64,000 bases of DNA from JALZKA01 sp963786495. Lineage in GTDB: Bacteria > Actinomycetota > Thermoleophilia > Solirubrobacterales > 70-9. The position numbers were made by a program, and so were the translations under genes. Below the pieces are notes generated by a model. It searched no databases, was not told the origin of the DNA, and worked only from the letters and a program-made list of their open reading frames with translations. Numbering within the stretch: the first letter of the stretch is position 1; each line of letters begins with the position of its first letter. The DNA is taken from NCBI GenBank assembly GCA_963786495.1, contig CAWAZL010000002.1, positions 372,001 to 436,000 on the forward strand, in the 5' to 3' direction. Below, piece after piece: positions 17,212 through 25,611 of this stretch.

Positions 17212-17697
17212 ATGGGCCCGAAACCGGAGGGCCGGGCTGCCGTCCTCGAAACCCTCGCAAGCGGAATCGAGGCGGAAGCAGGCTTCAGTTCAGTTGTCGT
17301 CAACCTTTTCCGTCCGGACGAGGAGGATTACCAGATCTTGGTCCTTCGCGGTCCGGATGAGCTTCGCGATGCGCTTCGTGGCGGGAAGCTCTCCCGCGAC
17401 TCGTGGATGCAGCTTCTGGAGAGGAGGTTCGAGCGCTTCGGCGCATTCTTCATCCCCGAGGGTGAGGGAGATTGGGGAGACGCCCCGATGTACGACCCGC
17501 CCAAGGACGCTGGCGAAGGCGAGAACCGCTGGAGGAAGGGCGACGCGCTGTTTGCCCCGATGCGCTGTACACACGGCTCCGTCTTGGGGATCGTTTCCGT
17601 TGACGAGCCGCGAGACGGCCAGCGCCCGACGGACCGACAGATCCTGACCCTCACGACGCTGTGCGCCCAGGCCGGCGCGGCGCTCGACGAGTCCTAG
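17212..17697 (+). CDS. GAF domain-containing protein
   Basis: 161 residues from the ATG at 17212. The pattern (LETLASGIEAEAGFSSVVVN near 10-35, ILVLRGPDELRDAL, then WRKGDALFAPMRCTHGSVLG near 110-130 and PTDRQILTLTTLCAQAGAAL at the end) is that of a single GAF domain. Such domains bind small ligands or mediate dimerisation. No output domain is attached. A glutamate/aspartate-rich insert (FIPEGEGDWGDAPMYDPPKD) lies in the middle. The long open frame upstream is only antisense to the FAH gene. Its stop overlaps the convergent antiporter gene. Partner and ligand are unknown. Confidence 0.7.
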   Translation: MGPKPEGRAAVLETLASGIEAEAGFSSVVVNLFRPDEEDYQILVLRGPDELRDALRGGKLSRDSWMQLLERRFERFGAFFIPEGEGDWGDAPMYDPPKDAGEGENRWRKGDALFAPMRCTHGSVLGIVSVDEPRDGQRPTDRQILTLTTLCAQAGAALDES

Positions 17698-19265
17698 AAG
17701 ATCCAGGCTCCGGATTCGTCGCGCTTGGCGCCAAGGCGCTCGAGCGTCGCGGCATAGTGCTCGCCGTCCTCGGCGGCGAACACGAGCGAGGCGTCATGGC
17801 CGATCGCCGCATGCTTCATCGAGCGAGGCGGATCAGCCGTGATTCGGAGCGTCGGCTCGGTTTCAAGCCCAAGCCCGACGCAGATGTCGCGGAGACGCGT
17901 CATGTCCGCCTCGACCTCGTCGCGGTCCGCCTCCTCGCCCCGGAGCAGGACTGACTCGACCACCCCGCCCTCGTTTGCCGCAAGTTCCTGCGCCATTTGC
18001 AACACGGTCGGAGCGGCCTCGACGTCGACGACGGTGACCAGGACCCGCTCGCCGGGTGCGCGCACGGCCCTTCCGGGCCGCTCGACCTTCTTGATCTGCG
18101 ATTCGGCCACAAGCGTCGCGATGAGAATGCTCGCGAAGATCAGGATCAGGACCGCGTTCACAACGGACTCTCCGAACAGGCCGATCTGGTAGCCGACGGA
18201 CGTCGAAGCGAGCGTTGCGGCGGCCTGTGGCGCGGTGAGCGAGAAGGTGAGAAGCGCCTGGGCGGGCGTGGCTTGGTAGAGCGGCCGGGTGAGCTGGGCG
18301 GCGATCATCTTGCCGCCCAGGCAGGCCACGATGAAGAGACCGGCGAGGCCAAGCGTCTCGGGCTCAACCATCACCGACGGCTTGAGAAGAAGCCCGATCG
18401 AGACGAGGAAGACCGGCACGAACAATGCGGTCCCGAAGAAGTCGATACGCCCCATCAGGGGCCCCTCGTTCGGCACGAGCCGGTTCATGCCGAGCCCGGC
18501 GAAGAACGCGCCGACGATGCCCTCTATCCCGAACGTGTCGGCGACACCGCAGCAGTAAGGAAGGCGGCGACGATGACCACGTAGCGCACGGCCGCCTCCC
18601 GGCCGACGAGGTTGATCGCGCGGCGAGCCAGCCAGGGCAAGCACGACGAAGCAGGCGATGCCCAGCACGGCCAAGGCCCAGCGCGAGCTGCAACGCGATC
18701 TCGGCCGTCGTGCCTGTGCCGGAGGTCGTGCCGGCGATGACGGCGAGCGTGATCAAAGCGATCGTGTCCGTTAAGGACAGTCGCGCCCGATTGCGCTCGC
18801 GATGATCCGGTCGTTGGCGAGCCCCGCTTCGCGGAGGAGCGGGTAGAGGACGAGCGTGTGGGACGCAAGGAGCGAGCCCAAGAGCAGGAGAGCGCGGCGA
18901 GCTCCCAGTCCAAGGCGACCCCGACCGCGGTGCCAAGGACCATCGGGAACGCGAAGGTGAGGAGACCGAAGCTGACCGCCGAGTTCCGGTGCCGCCGCAG
19001 GAGGTTGAGGTCCAGCTCCACGCCGGCGACGAACATCAGGTAGAGGAGGCCGAGCTGTCCGAGGTCCGGGATCGTCGTGCTGCCGGAGTCGAGCAGCCCG
19101 AGGCCGTTGTGGCCGATCAGAAAGCCGCCGAGGAGGAGGCCGATCAGACCGGGGACCCGCGAACTTCTCGAGCAGGGGCGGACCCAGGATCACCACCAGG
19201 AACAGCACCAGGAACTCCCACGCCGCGCCGCTGGGCGCTTCGAGATCGAGGCCGGCGAGCATCAT
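17694..19265 (-). pseudogene. CPA2-family monovalent cation:proton antiporter, frameshifted
   Basis: The ATG at 19265 (ATGATG) overlaps the TGA of the solute-binding-protein gene. Membrane segments read WEFLVLFLVVILGPPLLEKF, then in another frame MFVAGVELDLNLLRRHRNSA, SFGLLTFAFPMVLGTAVGVA, TIALITLAVIAGTTSGTGTT, GIEGIVGAFFAGLGMNRLVP, GTALFVPVFLVSIGLLLKPS and LLTFSLTAPQAAATLASTSV. This is the KefB/GerT-like antiporter fold. The last 150 residues form a cytoplasmic domain resembling a universal-stress fold (GERVLVTVVDVEAAPTVLQM). About five shifts occur near 19160, 18880, 18780, 18640 and 18560. It exchanges Na+ or K+ for H+ across the membrane. Confidence 0.75.
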
Positions 19266-20091
19266 GGCTCGCTCGTCCTCAGGATCGGCACTTGCGCGGC
19301 GCTGTCGGATAGCGAGACGCCGAGCGACTTCTCGGCCAGGTCGTCGAGCGTGCCGTCCGCGATCATCGCCCGGATCGCCGAGCTCACCGCCTCGGTGTTC
19401 TCGGAGCCCTCGGGAAGCGCGGCCGTGATCGGCTCGGTATCCGGAGAGCTTCGCTGCGACCTCCAACCCCTCATCGGATCCCACGATTGCCTCCGCGGCC
19501 GGAAGGTCGAACATCGCCACGTCGGCGTCACCGCTTCGCACCGCCTCGAGCTCTTCGGCTCGCTTGTCGAAGAGAAGCGGCTCTTCGTCCGGGTCGATCA
19601 GCTTCGCTGACGATCTCCTCGAACGTCGTGTCACGGCCCAGGGCCCACCGAAGCTCCTGGGCCGTCTCGACGTCAGGCACCTCGGTACCTTCGCGCACGA
19701 CGAGCGCCGGCGCGGACTGGATATAGGGCTCTGAGAAGTCGAGGAACTCGTCGCGCTCGTCGGTCGGGGTAATCAGCGCAAGCGCCAAGTCGGCGTCGCC
19801 CAGGTCACCCGCGACGATCTCGGGGAATTCGGCCGTGCGGACCTCGACGTCGTTCAGACCGAACTCCTCGGCGAGCTCCAGCGCAATCCCGTACTCGAGG
19901 CCACCAGTGGGCTCTGTTCCCGAGCCGTCCCAGAACCCCTCGGTCGGCAGCGGCTCGGTGACGACCGTCAGGGTGCCTTCCTGAGTCGGCTCGAAGTCCC
20001 CGGCCGCGCCCCCGGATCCGTCACCGCACGCCGCGAGCGCCGCCGTTACGGCGATCACCAAGAACCCCCCGGACCGGCGCGCGTTCAGCAT
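19262..20091 (-). pseudogene. family-3 solute-binding lipoprotein, frameshifted
   Basis: The start ATG at 20091 gives a lipoprotein signal (GGFLVIAVTAALAACGDGSG, lipobox LAAC). The mature part has the periplasmic-binding fold: GTLTVVTEPLPTEGFWD, GLEYGIALELAEEFGLNDVE, ADLALALITPTDERDEFLDF, SEPYIQSAPALVVREGTEVP. After two shifts near 19608 and 19440 come AEELEAVRSGDADVAMFDLP and ALPEGSENTEAVSSAIRAM. Such proteins usually deliver polar amino acids to an ABC transporter, but no permease or ATPase is here. Instead the stop overlaps the start of a CPA2 antiporter gene. Alternative starts lie at 20112 and slightly downstream. Confidence 0.75.
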
Positions 20092-20239
20092 GAACGCGAT
20101 CCTAGGCGTCAAGTACCTGTCGCGTAATCCCCGCTAGTACCCGGACGAGGAGACTCGCGAATCGGCGAACGAGAAGATGCGCAACGATCCCGAGATGTGA
20201 CTGGCGCATCGCTGCCGCGTGCGGCTCTATCGTCGCCGC

Positions 20240-21345
20240 ATGAACCTGGGGGCAAGGACATGGCGTGGGCCAGCGTGCGCACTGGTGCTCAGCGCACTGG
20301 CGCTCGCGAGCCTGCCCGGCGCCGCGGCAGTCGCCGGCGAGCCCGCCGCCGACCCGGGACGGATCACGTCCGGGACCGTGGCCTCGAACGGCAGCGACTT
20401 CGATTACCTCCTTTACACCCCGACCTCCTACCGCAAGCGCGAGGCCGCGCCCCTCCTGGTCGCGGTCCACGGCTGCCAGACCACAGCGGAGCAGGAGATG
20501 CGAGTCTCGGGCTACAACCGGCTCGCCGAGCGCAAGGGCTTCGTCGTGCTCTACCCCGACGTGGACGCCATCGGCAAGGCGCTCCCGGGGCCGCTCAACT
20601 ACTGCTGGAAGTTCCCCGATCCGACGTCTTACTTCCGCGGCACCGGCGACGCCGCCGCGATCGCCGACATGACGCACTTCGCCATGGACAGCGCTCGATC
20701 GATCCGGAGCGCGTCTACCTCGCCGGCATCTCGGCCGGCGGGCTCATGACCTCGATCGAGGCGGCGGCATACCCCGACCTGTACGCAGCGGTGGCGGTGA
20801 TGTCCTCCGCGGGATACATGGACGCCCCCTGCTTTACAACCGGGCTCGGCATCCCGGCCGAACTGAGCGCGCAGCTTGCTCACACCGTCATGGGCTCGTA
20901 CGCGCGAGTCGTTCCTCGCATGGTGCTTGGCGGAGATGCCGACATCGCCTTTCCCTGGTCCTGCACGCAAAAGGCGCTCGACTCAGGGCTCCGGACGAAC
21001 AACCTCGTGCTCAGCGGCAGTCAGACCGGCCCGATCCCGCTGTCGCCGACCGAAATCAAGGAGAGCCAGAAGCCAGGCGGCCGTAACTACACGGTCAGTC
21101 GCTACCGCGACCCGGAGGGCTGCCTCGTCGGCGAGAGCTGGAGGATCCACGGCATGGCCCACCACTGGTCCGGAGGCACGGACGACCCTTCCGTTTCCGG
21201 CTACACCGACAGATCCGGGCCGAGCGCCGCCAGGGCAACGTGGAAGTTCTTCAAGCGGTACCGGAACTCGAAGACCGGGATGCCGTGCGCCGAAGCCCAC
21301 CGGCCGAATCCGGCCTCCTCAACCCGTCTGAGCGAGCGCCCTTAG
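20240..21345 (+). CDS. PHB depolymerase-like secreted esterase (one frameshift)
   Basis: The ATG at 20240 opens a signal peptide (CALVLSALALASLPGAAAVA, cleavage near AGE). The esterase PHB depolymerase family is recognisable: LLYTPTSYRKREAAPLLVAV, HGCQTTAEQE with the oxyanion hole, AERKGFVVLYPDVD, then, after a one-base loss near 20697, RVYLAGISAGGLMTSIEAA with the catalytic serine. GDADIAFPWSCTQ and HGMAHHWSGGTDD follow with the histidine, and the gene ends at 21345. The HGC...YCWKF pattern is typical of extracellular poly(3-hydroxybutyrate) depolymerase/feruloyl esterase type 1 proteins. The real substrate may be another polyester. Only one indel separates it from a full-length reading frame of about 368 codons. 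Confidence 0.75.
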
Positions 21346-21385
21346 CGGTTGAGGCTCGCGAGACCCGCGGAGCCTCGCACTCGAT

Positions 21386-21979
21386 TCAGGGGCTCGAAAT
21401 TGCGGAGGACATCAGGTTGGCAGCGCCTTCGTCATCAAGACCTTCGCGAGTAAGGCGGTGCCAGGTCCAGAAGTCGAGAGCGAGCCGGATTAGCGCGCCG
21501 GTGTGCGCCGCCCGCCGGCCGCGGAGGCGGAAACCGCTCGTCAGGTTCTCCGCGAGCTCGGCCTGCATGCGATCGACGTTCTCCCCTAAGAACCGGTCGA
21601 GCTCCGGAACCGAGGTGCGGTCGCTGAAGAGCTTGCTGTACATCGGCTCAGTTTCGCGATACCAGCCGTAAAGCAGGCCGAGGACGCCCCGGACGCGGTC
21701 GCCAGGGCTTTCCTGGGCGAGGAAGCTCTCGAAGTCGGGCGCCGGATGCTGCTCCTCGTAATGGGCGGCGCAAGCCGGGATCAGCTCGTTCAGGTCAGCG
21801 AAGTGGTTGTAGACGGTGAGGCGGGTGACTTCGGCGCGACGGGCGATCTCGGCGACAGTGGTCGAGGCGACGCCCTTCTCCTCGTGCAACTCAGCGGCCA
21901 CCTTCGCGATTCGGTCGCGGGTGGCTTGCTGGCTTTCGGCACGAGCCTTCAGCTCGTATTTCCTAGTTTCACTTGACAT
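21386..21979 (-). CDS. TetR family transcriptional regulator
   Basis: 197 residues with an N-terminal TetR helix-turn-helix at about 18-65: RIAKVAAELHEEKGVASTTV, AEIARRAEVTRLTVYNHFAD. The rest is a helical ligand-binding domain (FLAQESPGDRVRGVLGLLYG, MQAELAENLTSGFRLRGRRA). It is divergent from an FAD-dependent oxidase whose start is 67 bases away, and a dyad in that gap (22015-22029) is a likely operator. By the usual logic of this arrangement it represses the oxidase gene until a substrate-like ligand binds. Confidence 0.88.
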   Translation of the reverse strand: MSSETRKYELKARAESQQATRDRIAKVAAELHEEKGVASTTVAEIARRAEVTRLTVYNHFADLNELIPACAAHYEEQHPAPDFESFLAQESPGDRVRGVLGLLYGWYRETEPMYSKLFSDRTSVPELDRFLGENVDRMQAELAENLTSGFRLRGRRAAHTGALIRLALDFWTWHRLTREGLDDEGAANLMSSAISSP

Positions 21980-22014
21980 AGCGTTTATTCATGTTACCAT
22001 GGCAGTCTCTTCAG

Positions 22015-22029
22015 TAAACACTACGTTTA
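22015..22029. promoter_or_regulatory. candidate TetR operator upstream of the FAD-linked oxidase
   Basis: The dyad TAAAC-ACTAC-GTTTA lies 17 bases before the oxidase ATG, just downstream of a possible plus-strand promoter (TTGACA at 21973-21978 and TACCAT at 21995-22000, 16-base spacing). A third GTTTA occurs at 21982-21986. Position fits repression by the divergent TetR protein. Confidence 0.45.
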
Positions 22030-22046
22030 GCGAAAGGATCACGACC

Positions 22047-23417
22047 ATGCTTACAACCACCCCGTTGACCGACCTGTCCACGCAAATGACCGGACAAGTC
22101 GTGACCCCATCAGACCCGGACTGGGATGCCACGCGCCAGGTCTTCAACCTCGCGATGGACTTGCGGCCTGCGGCAGTGGTGCTGCCCCGCGACGTCGACG
22201 ATGTGATCGCGGCGGTCAAGTACGCGACGGCGGAGGGCCTGCGGATCGCGCCGCAGGCCACCGGCCACAACGCCGACGCGCTCGGCTCGCTCGAAAACGT
22301 GCTCCTGGTCGACGTCCGCAACCTCCAGGAGATAGACATCGATCCCGTCGCGAGGCGGGTGAGGGTCGGCGCAGGTGTCAAGTGGAAGCGAGTCGTGCAA
22401 CAGCTCTCCGGGCATGGGCTCGCCGCCCTCCACGGCTCGTCCCCTGACGTCGGCGTCGCCGGCTACTCGCTGGGCGGCGGCATGGGCTGGCTCGCTCGCA
22501 AGCACGGGCTTCAGGCGAACAGCGTCACCGCGATGGAACTCGTCACCGCGGACGGTGGCGCGATCCGAGCGGACGCCGAGAACGAGCCTGAGCTCTTCTG
22601 GGCGCTCCGCGGAGGAAACGGCAACTTCGGCGTGGTCACCGCGATCGAGTTCGCCGTCTACCCGGTCGAGACCCTGTACGCCGGCGTGATGTTCTTCCCG
22701 CTCGAGCAGGCCGGTGATGTCCTGCACTCATGGACTGAGCTCCTGCCCTCGTTCCCGGACGAGATGATGACCTGGGCGAAGCTCCTGCGGTTCCCGGATG
22801 CGCCTGACGTGCCCGAGCCGGTCCGCGGTGGCGCGTTCACCGTCATCTTCGGCGCGTTCCTCGGCGGTGAGACCGAAGGGCGCGCCCTACTCGAGCCCAT
22901 TCGCAGCCTCGGCCCGGCGATGGACAGCTTCGCGATGGTGGCGCCGGAGGCGCTCGGCGACATGGCCATGGATCCGCCCGACCCGCTGCCGTTCGTGAGC
23001 ACGACAGCGCTGCTCAGAGACCTGCCGAGTGCGGGCGTCGACGACTTGGTCGCCGCAGTGGGCTCCGGCTCGGGATCGCCGCTGGCAATGGTGGAGTTGC
23101 GCCATATGGGCGGCGCGCTCTCGCGCCGGACGCCCGGAGCGGGAGCGCGCGCGACCCTTCCGGGCACGCTGGCGATGCTGTCGCTGGGGGTAGTCGAAGA
23201 CGAGGCGTCGGCCGCGACGGCGAACGGGTACCTCGACGCGGTGGATCGCGCCGTTGGTCCGTATCGCGAGGGCGACTACCCGAACTTCGTCATGGAGCCG
23301 ACCGACGCACGCCGTTTCTTCGACCCGGATACGTGGGAGCGGCTGTCCCAGGTAAAGGCCCGGTACGACCCGAGCGACCTGTTCAAGGGCAACCACCACA
23401 TCGCACCCGAAGCCTGA
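22047..23417 (+). CDS. FAD-binding oxidoreductase (BBE-like/PCMH type)
   Basis: 456 residues from the ATG at 22047, preceded by GAAAGGA at 22032-22038. The PCMH FAD-binding fold is clear: LRPAAVVLPRDVDDVIAAVK, then GLRIAPQATGHNADALGSLE at the flavin histidine region, DPVARRVRVGAGVKWKRVV, HGSSPDVGVAGYSLGGGMGW, and FWALRGGNGNFGVVTAIEFA. The C-terminal berberine-bridge-like element is YPNFVMEPTDARRFFDPDTW with KARYDPSDLFKGNHHI. Such flavoproteins oxidise alcohols, sugars or alkaloid-like compounds. A paralogue lies at 47644-49021 under a LysR rather than a TetR regulator. The substrate is unknown. Confidence 0.88.
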   Translation: MLTTTPLTDLSTQMTGQVVTPSDPDWDATRQVFNLAMDLRPAAVVLPRDVDDVIAAVKYATAEGLRIAPQATGHNADALGSLENVLLVDVRNLQEIDIDPVARRVRVGAGVKWKRVVQQLSGHGLAALHGSSPDVGVAGYSLGGGMGWLARKHGLQANSVTAMELVTADGGAIRADAENEPELFWALRGGNGNFGVVTAIEFAVYPVETLYAGVMFFPLEQAGDVLHSWTELLPSFPDEMMTWAKLLRFPDAPDVPEPVRGGAFTVIFGAFLGGETEGRALLEPIRSLGPAMDSFAMVAPEALGDMAMDPPDPLPFVSTTALLRDLPSAGVDDLVAAVGSGSGSPLAMVELRHMGGALSRRTPGAGARATLPGTLAMLSLGVVEDEASAATANGYLDAVDRAVGPYREGDYPNFVMEPTDARRFFDPDTWERLSQVKARYDPSDLFKGNHHIAPEA

Positions 23418-23625
23418 GCCGCAAACGGAGTCCGAGCTCAAACGAACGAGCTAGGACTCGCCCGGCAAAGCCGTAGACGGTGGAGTCGGTCACGCCGATC
23501 AGCATCCATTCCGGAAGGCCGGATGCGGCGTCGTGGGCATGCGCTCCGCCGAGCGAGCCCACAGCCGTGCCGATGCCCCCAGCCACGTTCCCGAACTTGT
23601 CGAGCTCACTGCCCGCTTCGGACAC
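23383..23625 (-). CDS. possible small hypothetical protein (uncertain)
   Basis: An 80-residue minus-strand frame fills the otherwise empty 23418-23705 gap. Its sequence (KFGNVAGGIGTAVGSLGGAH, then SGLPEWMLIGVTDSTVYGFA) resembles short actinobacterial proteins in which a Gly/Ala-rich segment precedes a 'xAVTDxxVYxF' beta-hairpin. Its C-terminal LRLRLRLRVRCG is antisense to the end of the FAD oxidase and looks artefactual, so the gene may be truncated or spurious. No other feature was seen in this gap apart from the OsmC ribosome site. Confidence 0.3.
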   Translation of the reverse strand: MSEAGSELDKFGNVAGGIGTAVGSLGGAHAHDAASGLPEWMLIGVTDSTVYGFAGRVLARSFELGLRLRLRLRVRCGGCP

Positions 23626-23705
23626 CAGTACTCGACCGGGCCCATCAGATCAGCGCGTAGGCTCCGCCGTCCAACTTGCAATCTGACAAACGAAAGGACA
23701 GACCT

Positions 23706-24137
23706 ATGGCGAGCGAGAGCACGGCAACCACGACCTGGGAGGGCAGCCTCGAGAAGGGCCGCGGAGAGACCAGCACAGCTAGTGGCACCCTTTCGAACGT
23801 GGAAGTGAGCTGGCCGGCGAGGGTCGCTCGAACGAGCGACACGACGAGCCCCGAGGAGCTGCTTGCCGCCTCACACGCTGCTTGCTATTGCATGGGTCTG
23901 GCACACGAGCTCGGCGGCGGAGGTCACACCGCGGACGAGCTCAGGGCAACCGTCCGCGTGAGCTTCGTGCCGGGCGAGGGAGTGAAGTCATCGCACATCG
24001 AGGTTTCGGGTCGCGTGGAAGGACTCGATGCCGGTGGCTTTGACCAGGCTGCGCAAGCCGCTGGCCAGAACTGCCCGATCTCGGGTGCACTGAGGGGTAA
24101 CGTCGAGATCACTGTTGAGGCGACCCTGAGCACGTAG
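23706..24137 (+). CDS. OsmC/Ohr-family peroxidase
   Basis: 143 residues from the ATG at 23706, placed seven bases after GAAAGGA (23692-23698); an upstream ATG at 23676 has no such site. The two redox cysteines are present: HAACYCMGLAHEL near 55-67 and QNCPISGAL near 120-128. The TTSPEELLAASHAACYCMGL run is the OsmC-type signature. The fold is a dimeric alpha/beta protein that reduces organic or fatty-acid hydroperoxides, with thiols re-reduced by lipoyl or low-molecular-weight thiols. SHAACYCM places it with the OsmC rather than the Ohr branch. It has its own promoter region and a tRNA gene downstream on the other strand. Confidence 0.9.
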   Translation: MASESTATTTWEGSLEKGRGETSTASGTLSNVEVSWPARVARTSDTTSPEELLAASHAACYCMGLAHELGGGGHTADELRATVRVSFVPGEGVKSSHIEVSGRVEGLDAGGFDQAAQAAGQNCPISGALRGNVEITVEATLST

Positions 24138-24163
24138 CTTGAGGGGTTCAGCGATTTAGGGAA

Positions 24164-24237
24164 CGGGCCCGACAGGATTCGAACCTGTGACCTTCGGTTT
24201 CGTAGACCGACGCTCTATCCGGCTGAGCTACGGGCCC
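24164..24237 (-). tRNA. tRNA-Arg (anticodon ACG)
   Basis: Read on the minus strand, the 7-bp acceptor GGGCCCG/CGGGCCC, D-arm GCTC...GAGC, anticodon arm TCGGT-CTACGAA-ACCGA and T-arm ACAGG-TTCGAAT-CCTGT all pair. The anticodon is ACG (read as ICG). The discriminator base is G and no CCA is encoded. Total length is 74 bases. Confidence 0.97.
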
Positions 24238-24296
24238 GGGATGGGACAGGCTAGCGAGACTCTCGTCGTCCGCCGAGGGCATCTACCCTTGCGGGC

Positions 24297-24794
24297 ATGA
24301 AGCTTCGATACGTCTCCATATCCGTCCTGGCCACCATCGCGGCGCTGCTCGTCATCCCGTCGGGCTCGAATGCGCTGATACAGAACTTCGACGTCAAGGC
24401 GGCGAAGAAGGCCGACGGCAACTACAAGGACGGTCCCGCCAACGCCTCGATTGAGCAGGGCGAGAAGAAGCTCTTCTACTGGCGAGTCGAGAACTTCAGC
24501 GCGACCGACCGCACCGTGAGATTCGACGACGCAGCTACCGGCGACGCCGGCGGCGAGGACTACAACATCAAGTGGTTCAAGGGCAAGAAGGCAAAGGGTT
24601 CAAAGGACGTCACCCATGACGTCCAGACCGCCGGCTTCGAGTTCACGCTCAAGGCAGAGAAAAGCAAGTTCTTCACGGCGAAGGTCTCGCCCAAGCCTGG
24701 CGCTGGGACCCTCTGTCTCGGCGGACAGGCGCAAGACGATCCGATTACAACCTCGGACGCCTCCTACTTTCAAGTGAACGGGCTCTGCACCTGA
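24297..24794 (+). CDS. secreted hypothetical protein
   Basis: 165 residues with a signal peptide (MKLRYVSISVLATIAALLVI, cleavage near SNA). The mature protein is lysine-rich in its first part (KAAKKADGNYKDGP) and then looks beta-rich (KLFYWRVENFSATDRTVRFD, GFEFTLKAEKSKFFTAKVSP). It ends in a region with two cysteines (GTLCLGGQ, VNGLCT) that could form a disulfide. I do not recognise the family. It stands alone between tRNA-Arg and a convergent secreted-protein gene. Probably exported and soluble or wall-associated. Confidence 0.7.
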   Translation: MKLRYVSISVLATIAALLVIPSGSNALIQNFDVKAAKKADGNYKDGPANASIEQGEKKLFYWRVENFSATDRTVRFDDAATGDAGGEDYNIKWFKGKKAKGSKDVTHDVQTAGFEFTLKAEKSKFFTAKVSPKPGAGTLCLGGQAQDDPITTSDASYFQVNGLCT

Positions 24795-24816
24795 TGCGGC
24801 GCCAAAGCCGTCCGGC

Positions 24817-25455
24817 TTACGAGCGGCGATACGGATCGACGTAGACATCGTCGATCCGCCAATTGCCACCGAACCCGAGCGGCGTGAACTCGAACGCGAC
24901 GGGGGTCCGCTCACCGGGGAGCAGCGCCAGCAGGTTGGCCCCGATCACCATCGGCTGGGTCGGCTGCCAGCTCGAACCGGCCGCAACGACTCCGATCGGC
25001 AGGGAGTGAGCGTTCCCGAGGGCATCCTCGAAGTGCACCTCGACCTTTAGGACCGAGAGCGGCGAGCCTGTGTTGCGGGCGAAGAGCCTGAGGGTCGGAT
25101 GCTCGAGGCCGACGCACATGGTGGCGCTCTTGGCGGCGCTTCCCGACGGCAGCTTGAGCGAGCGCGTGTCTCCCGCGTTGCGGACGTAATGGGACTCGTT
25201 GCCGGAGACGACGGCGGCGCCATCGTCGAGCGACCAGGACGATCCACCTTCCTCGAACCCGCCATCGGGCGCGAGGGTGTAGCTCATGGGGTCGGCCCAG
25301 GGCATGAAGGGCTGCGAGAGCTCCTGCGCATCGCAATCTTCCGCTGACTCCACGAGCAACCCGGCCTGTGCCGAAGGCGCCAGTGCGAAGGTCGCCGCCA
25401 CTGGGATTGCCAGGGCGAGGATGCGGGTGCGAATGCTGCGGTTTCTCATATTCAT
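24817..25455 (-). CDS. secreted hypothetical protein with a carbohydrate-binding-like domain
   Basis: 212 residues. The signal peptide is IRTRILALAIPVAATFALAP with cleavage after SAQA. The mature part (AEDCDAQELSQPFMPWADPM, YTLAPDGGFEEGGSSWSLDD, GAAVVSGNESHYVRNAGDTR, then SLPIGVVAAGSSWQPTQPM and GFGGNWRIDDVYVDPYRRS) has the layout of a jelly-roll (CBM4/9-like) fold: a 'GGFE...WSLDDGA' opening and 'WRIDDVYVDP' closing strand. This architecture recurs in Thermoleophilia secreted proteins by my recollection. No catalytic residues were identified. The 157-base gap upstream separates it from a divergent HD-GYP gene and holds no recognised feature. Confidence 0.7.
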   Translation of the reverse strand: MNMRNRSIRTRILALAIPVAATFALAPSAQAGLLVESAEDCDAQELSQPFMPWADPMSYTLAPDGGFEEGGSSWSLDDGAAVVSGNESHYVRNAGDTRSLKLPSGSAAKSATMCVGLEHPTLRLFARNTGSPLSVLKVEVHFEDALGNAHSLPIGVVAAGSSWQPTQPMVIGANLLALLPGERTPVAFEFTPLGFGGNWRIDDVYVDPYRRS

Positions 25456-25611
25456 GCGGCCTCTCGTCGTCGGAATCAGTTGGTCCGTGGCTAATCATTC
25501 GGAGAGATCGGCGCATAGCTCGATCGGATATCCGTCCGTTCTTCGCCCTTTCGCTCAAGATTTTCACCCGTTTCTCAAGCGATCGACGCCTGTGGACGAT
25601 GAAACAAGGGC

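Noticed and set aside
15736..17697. A 653-codon plus-strand frame that would fuse the AsnC regulator to the GAF protein
   Set aside because: The middle is antisense to the FAH gene with low-complexity Arg/Ala sequence; only the two ends carry real domains.
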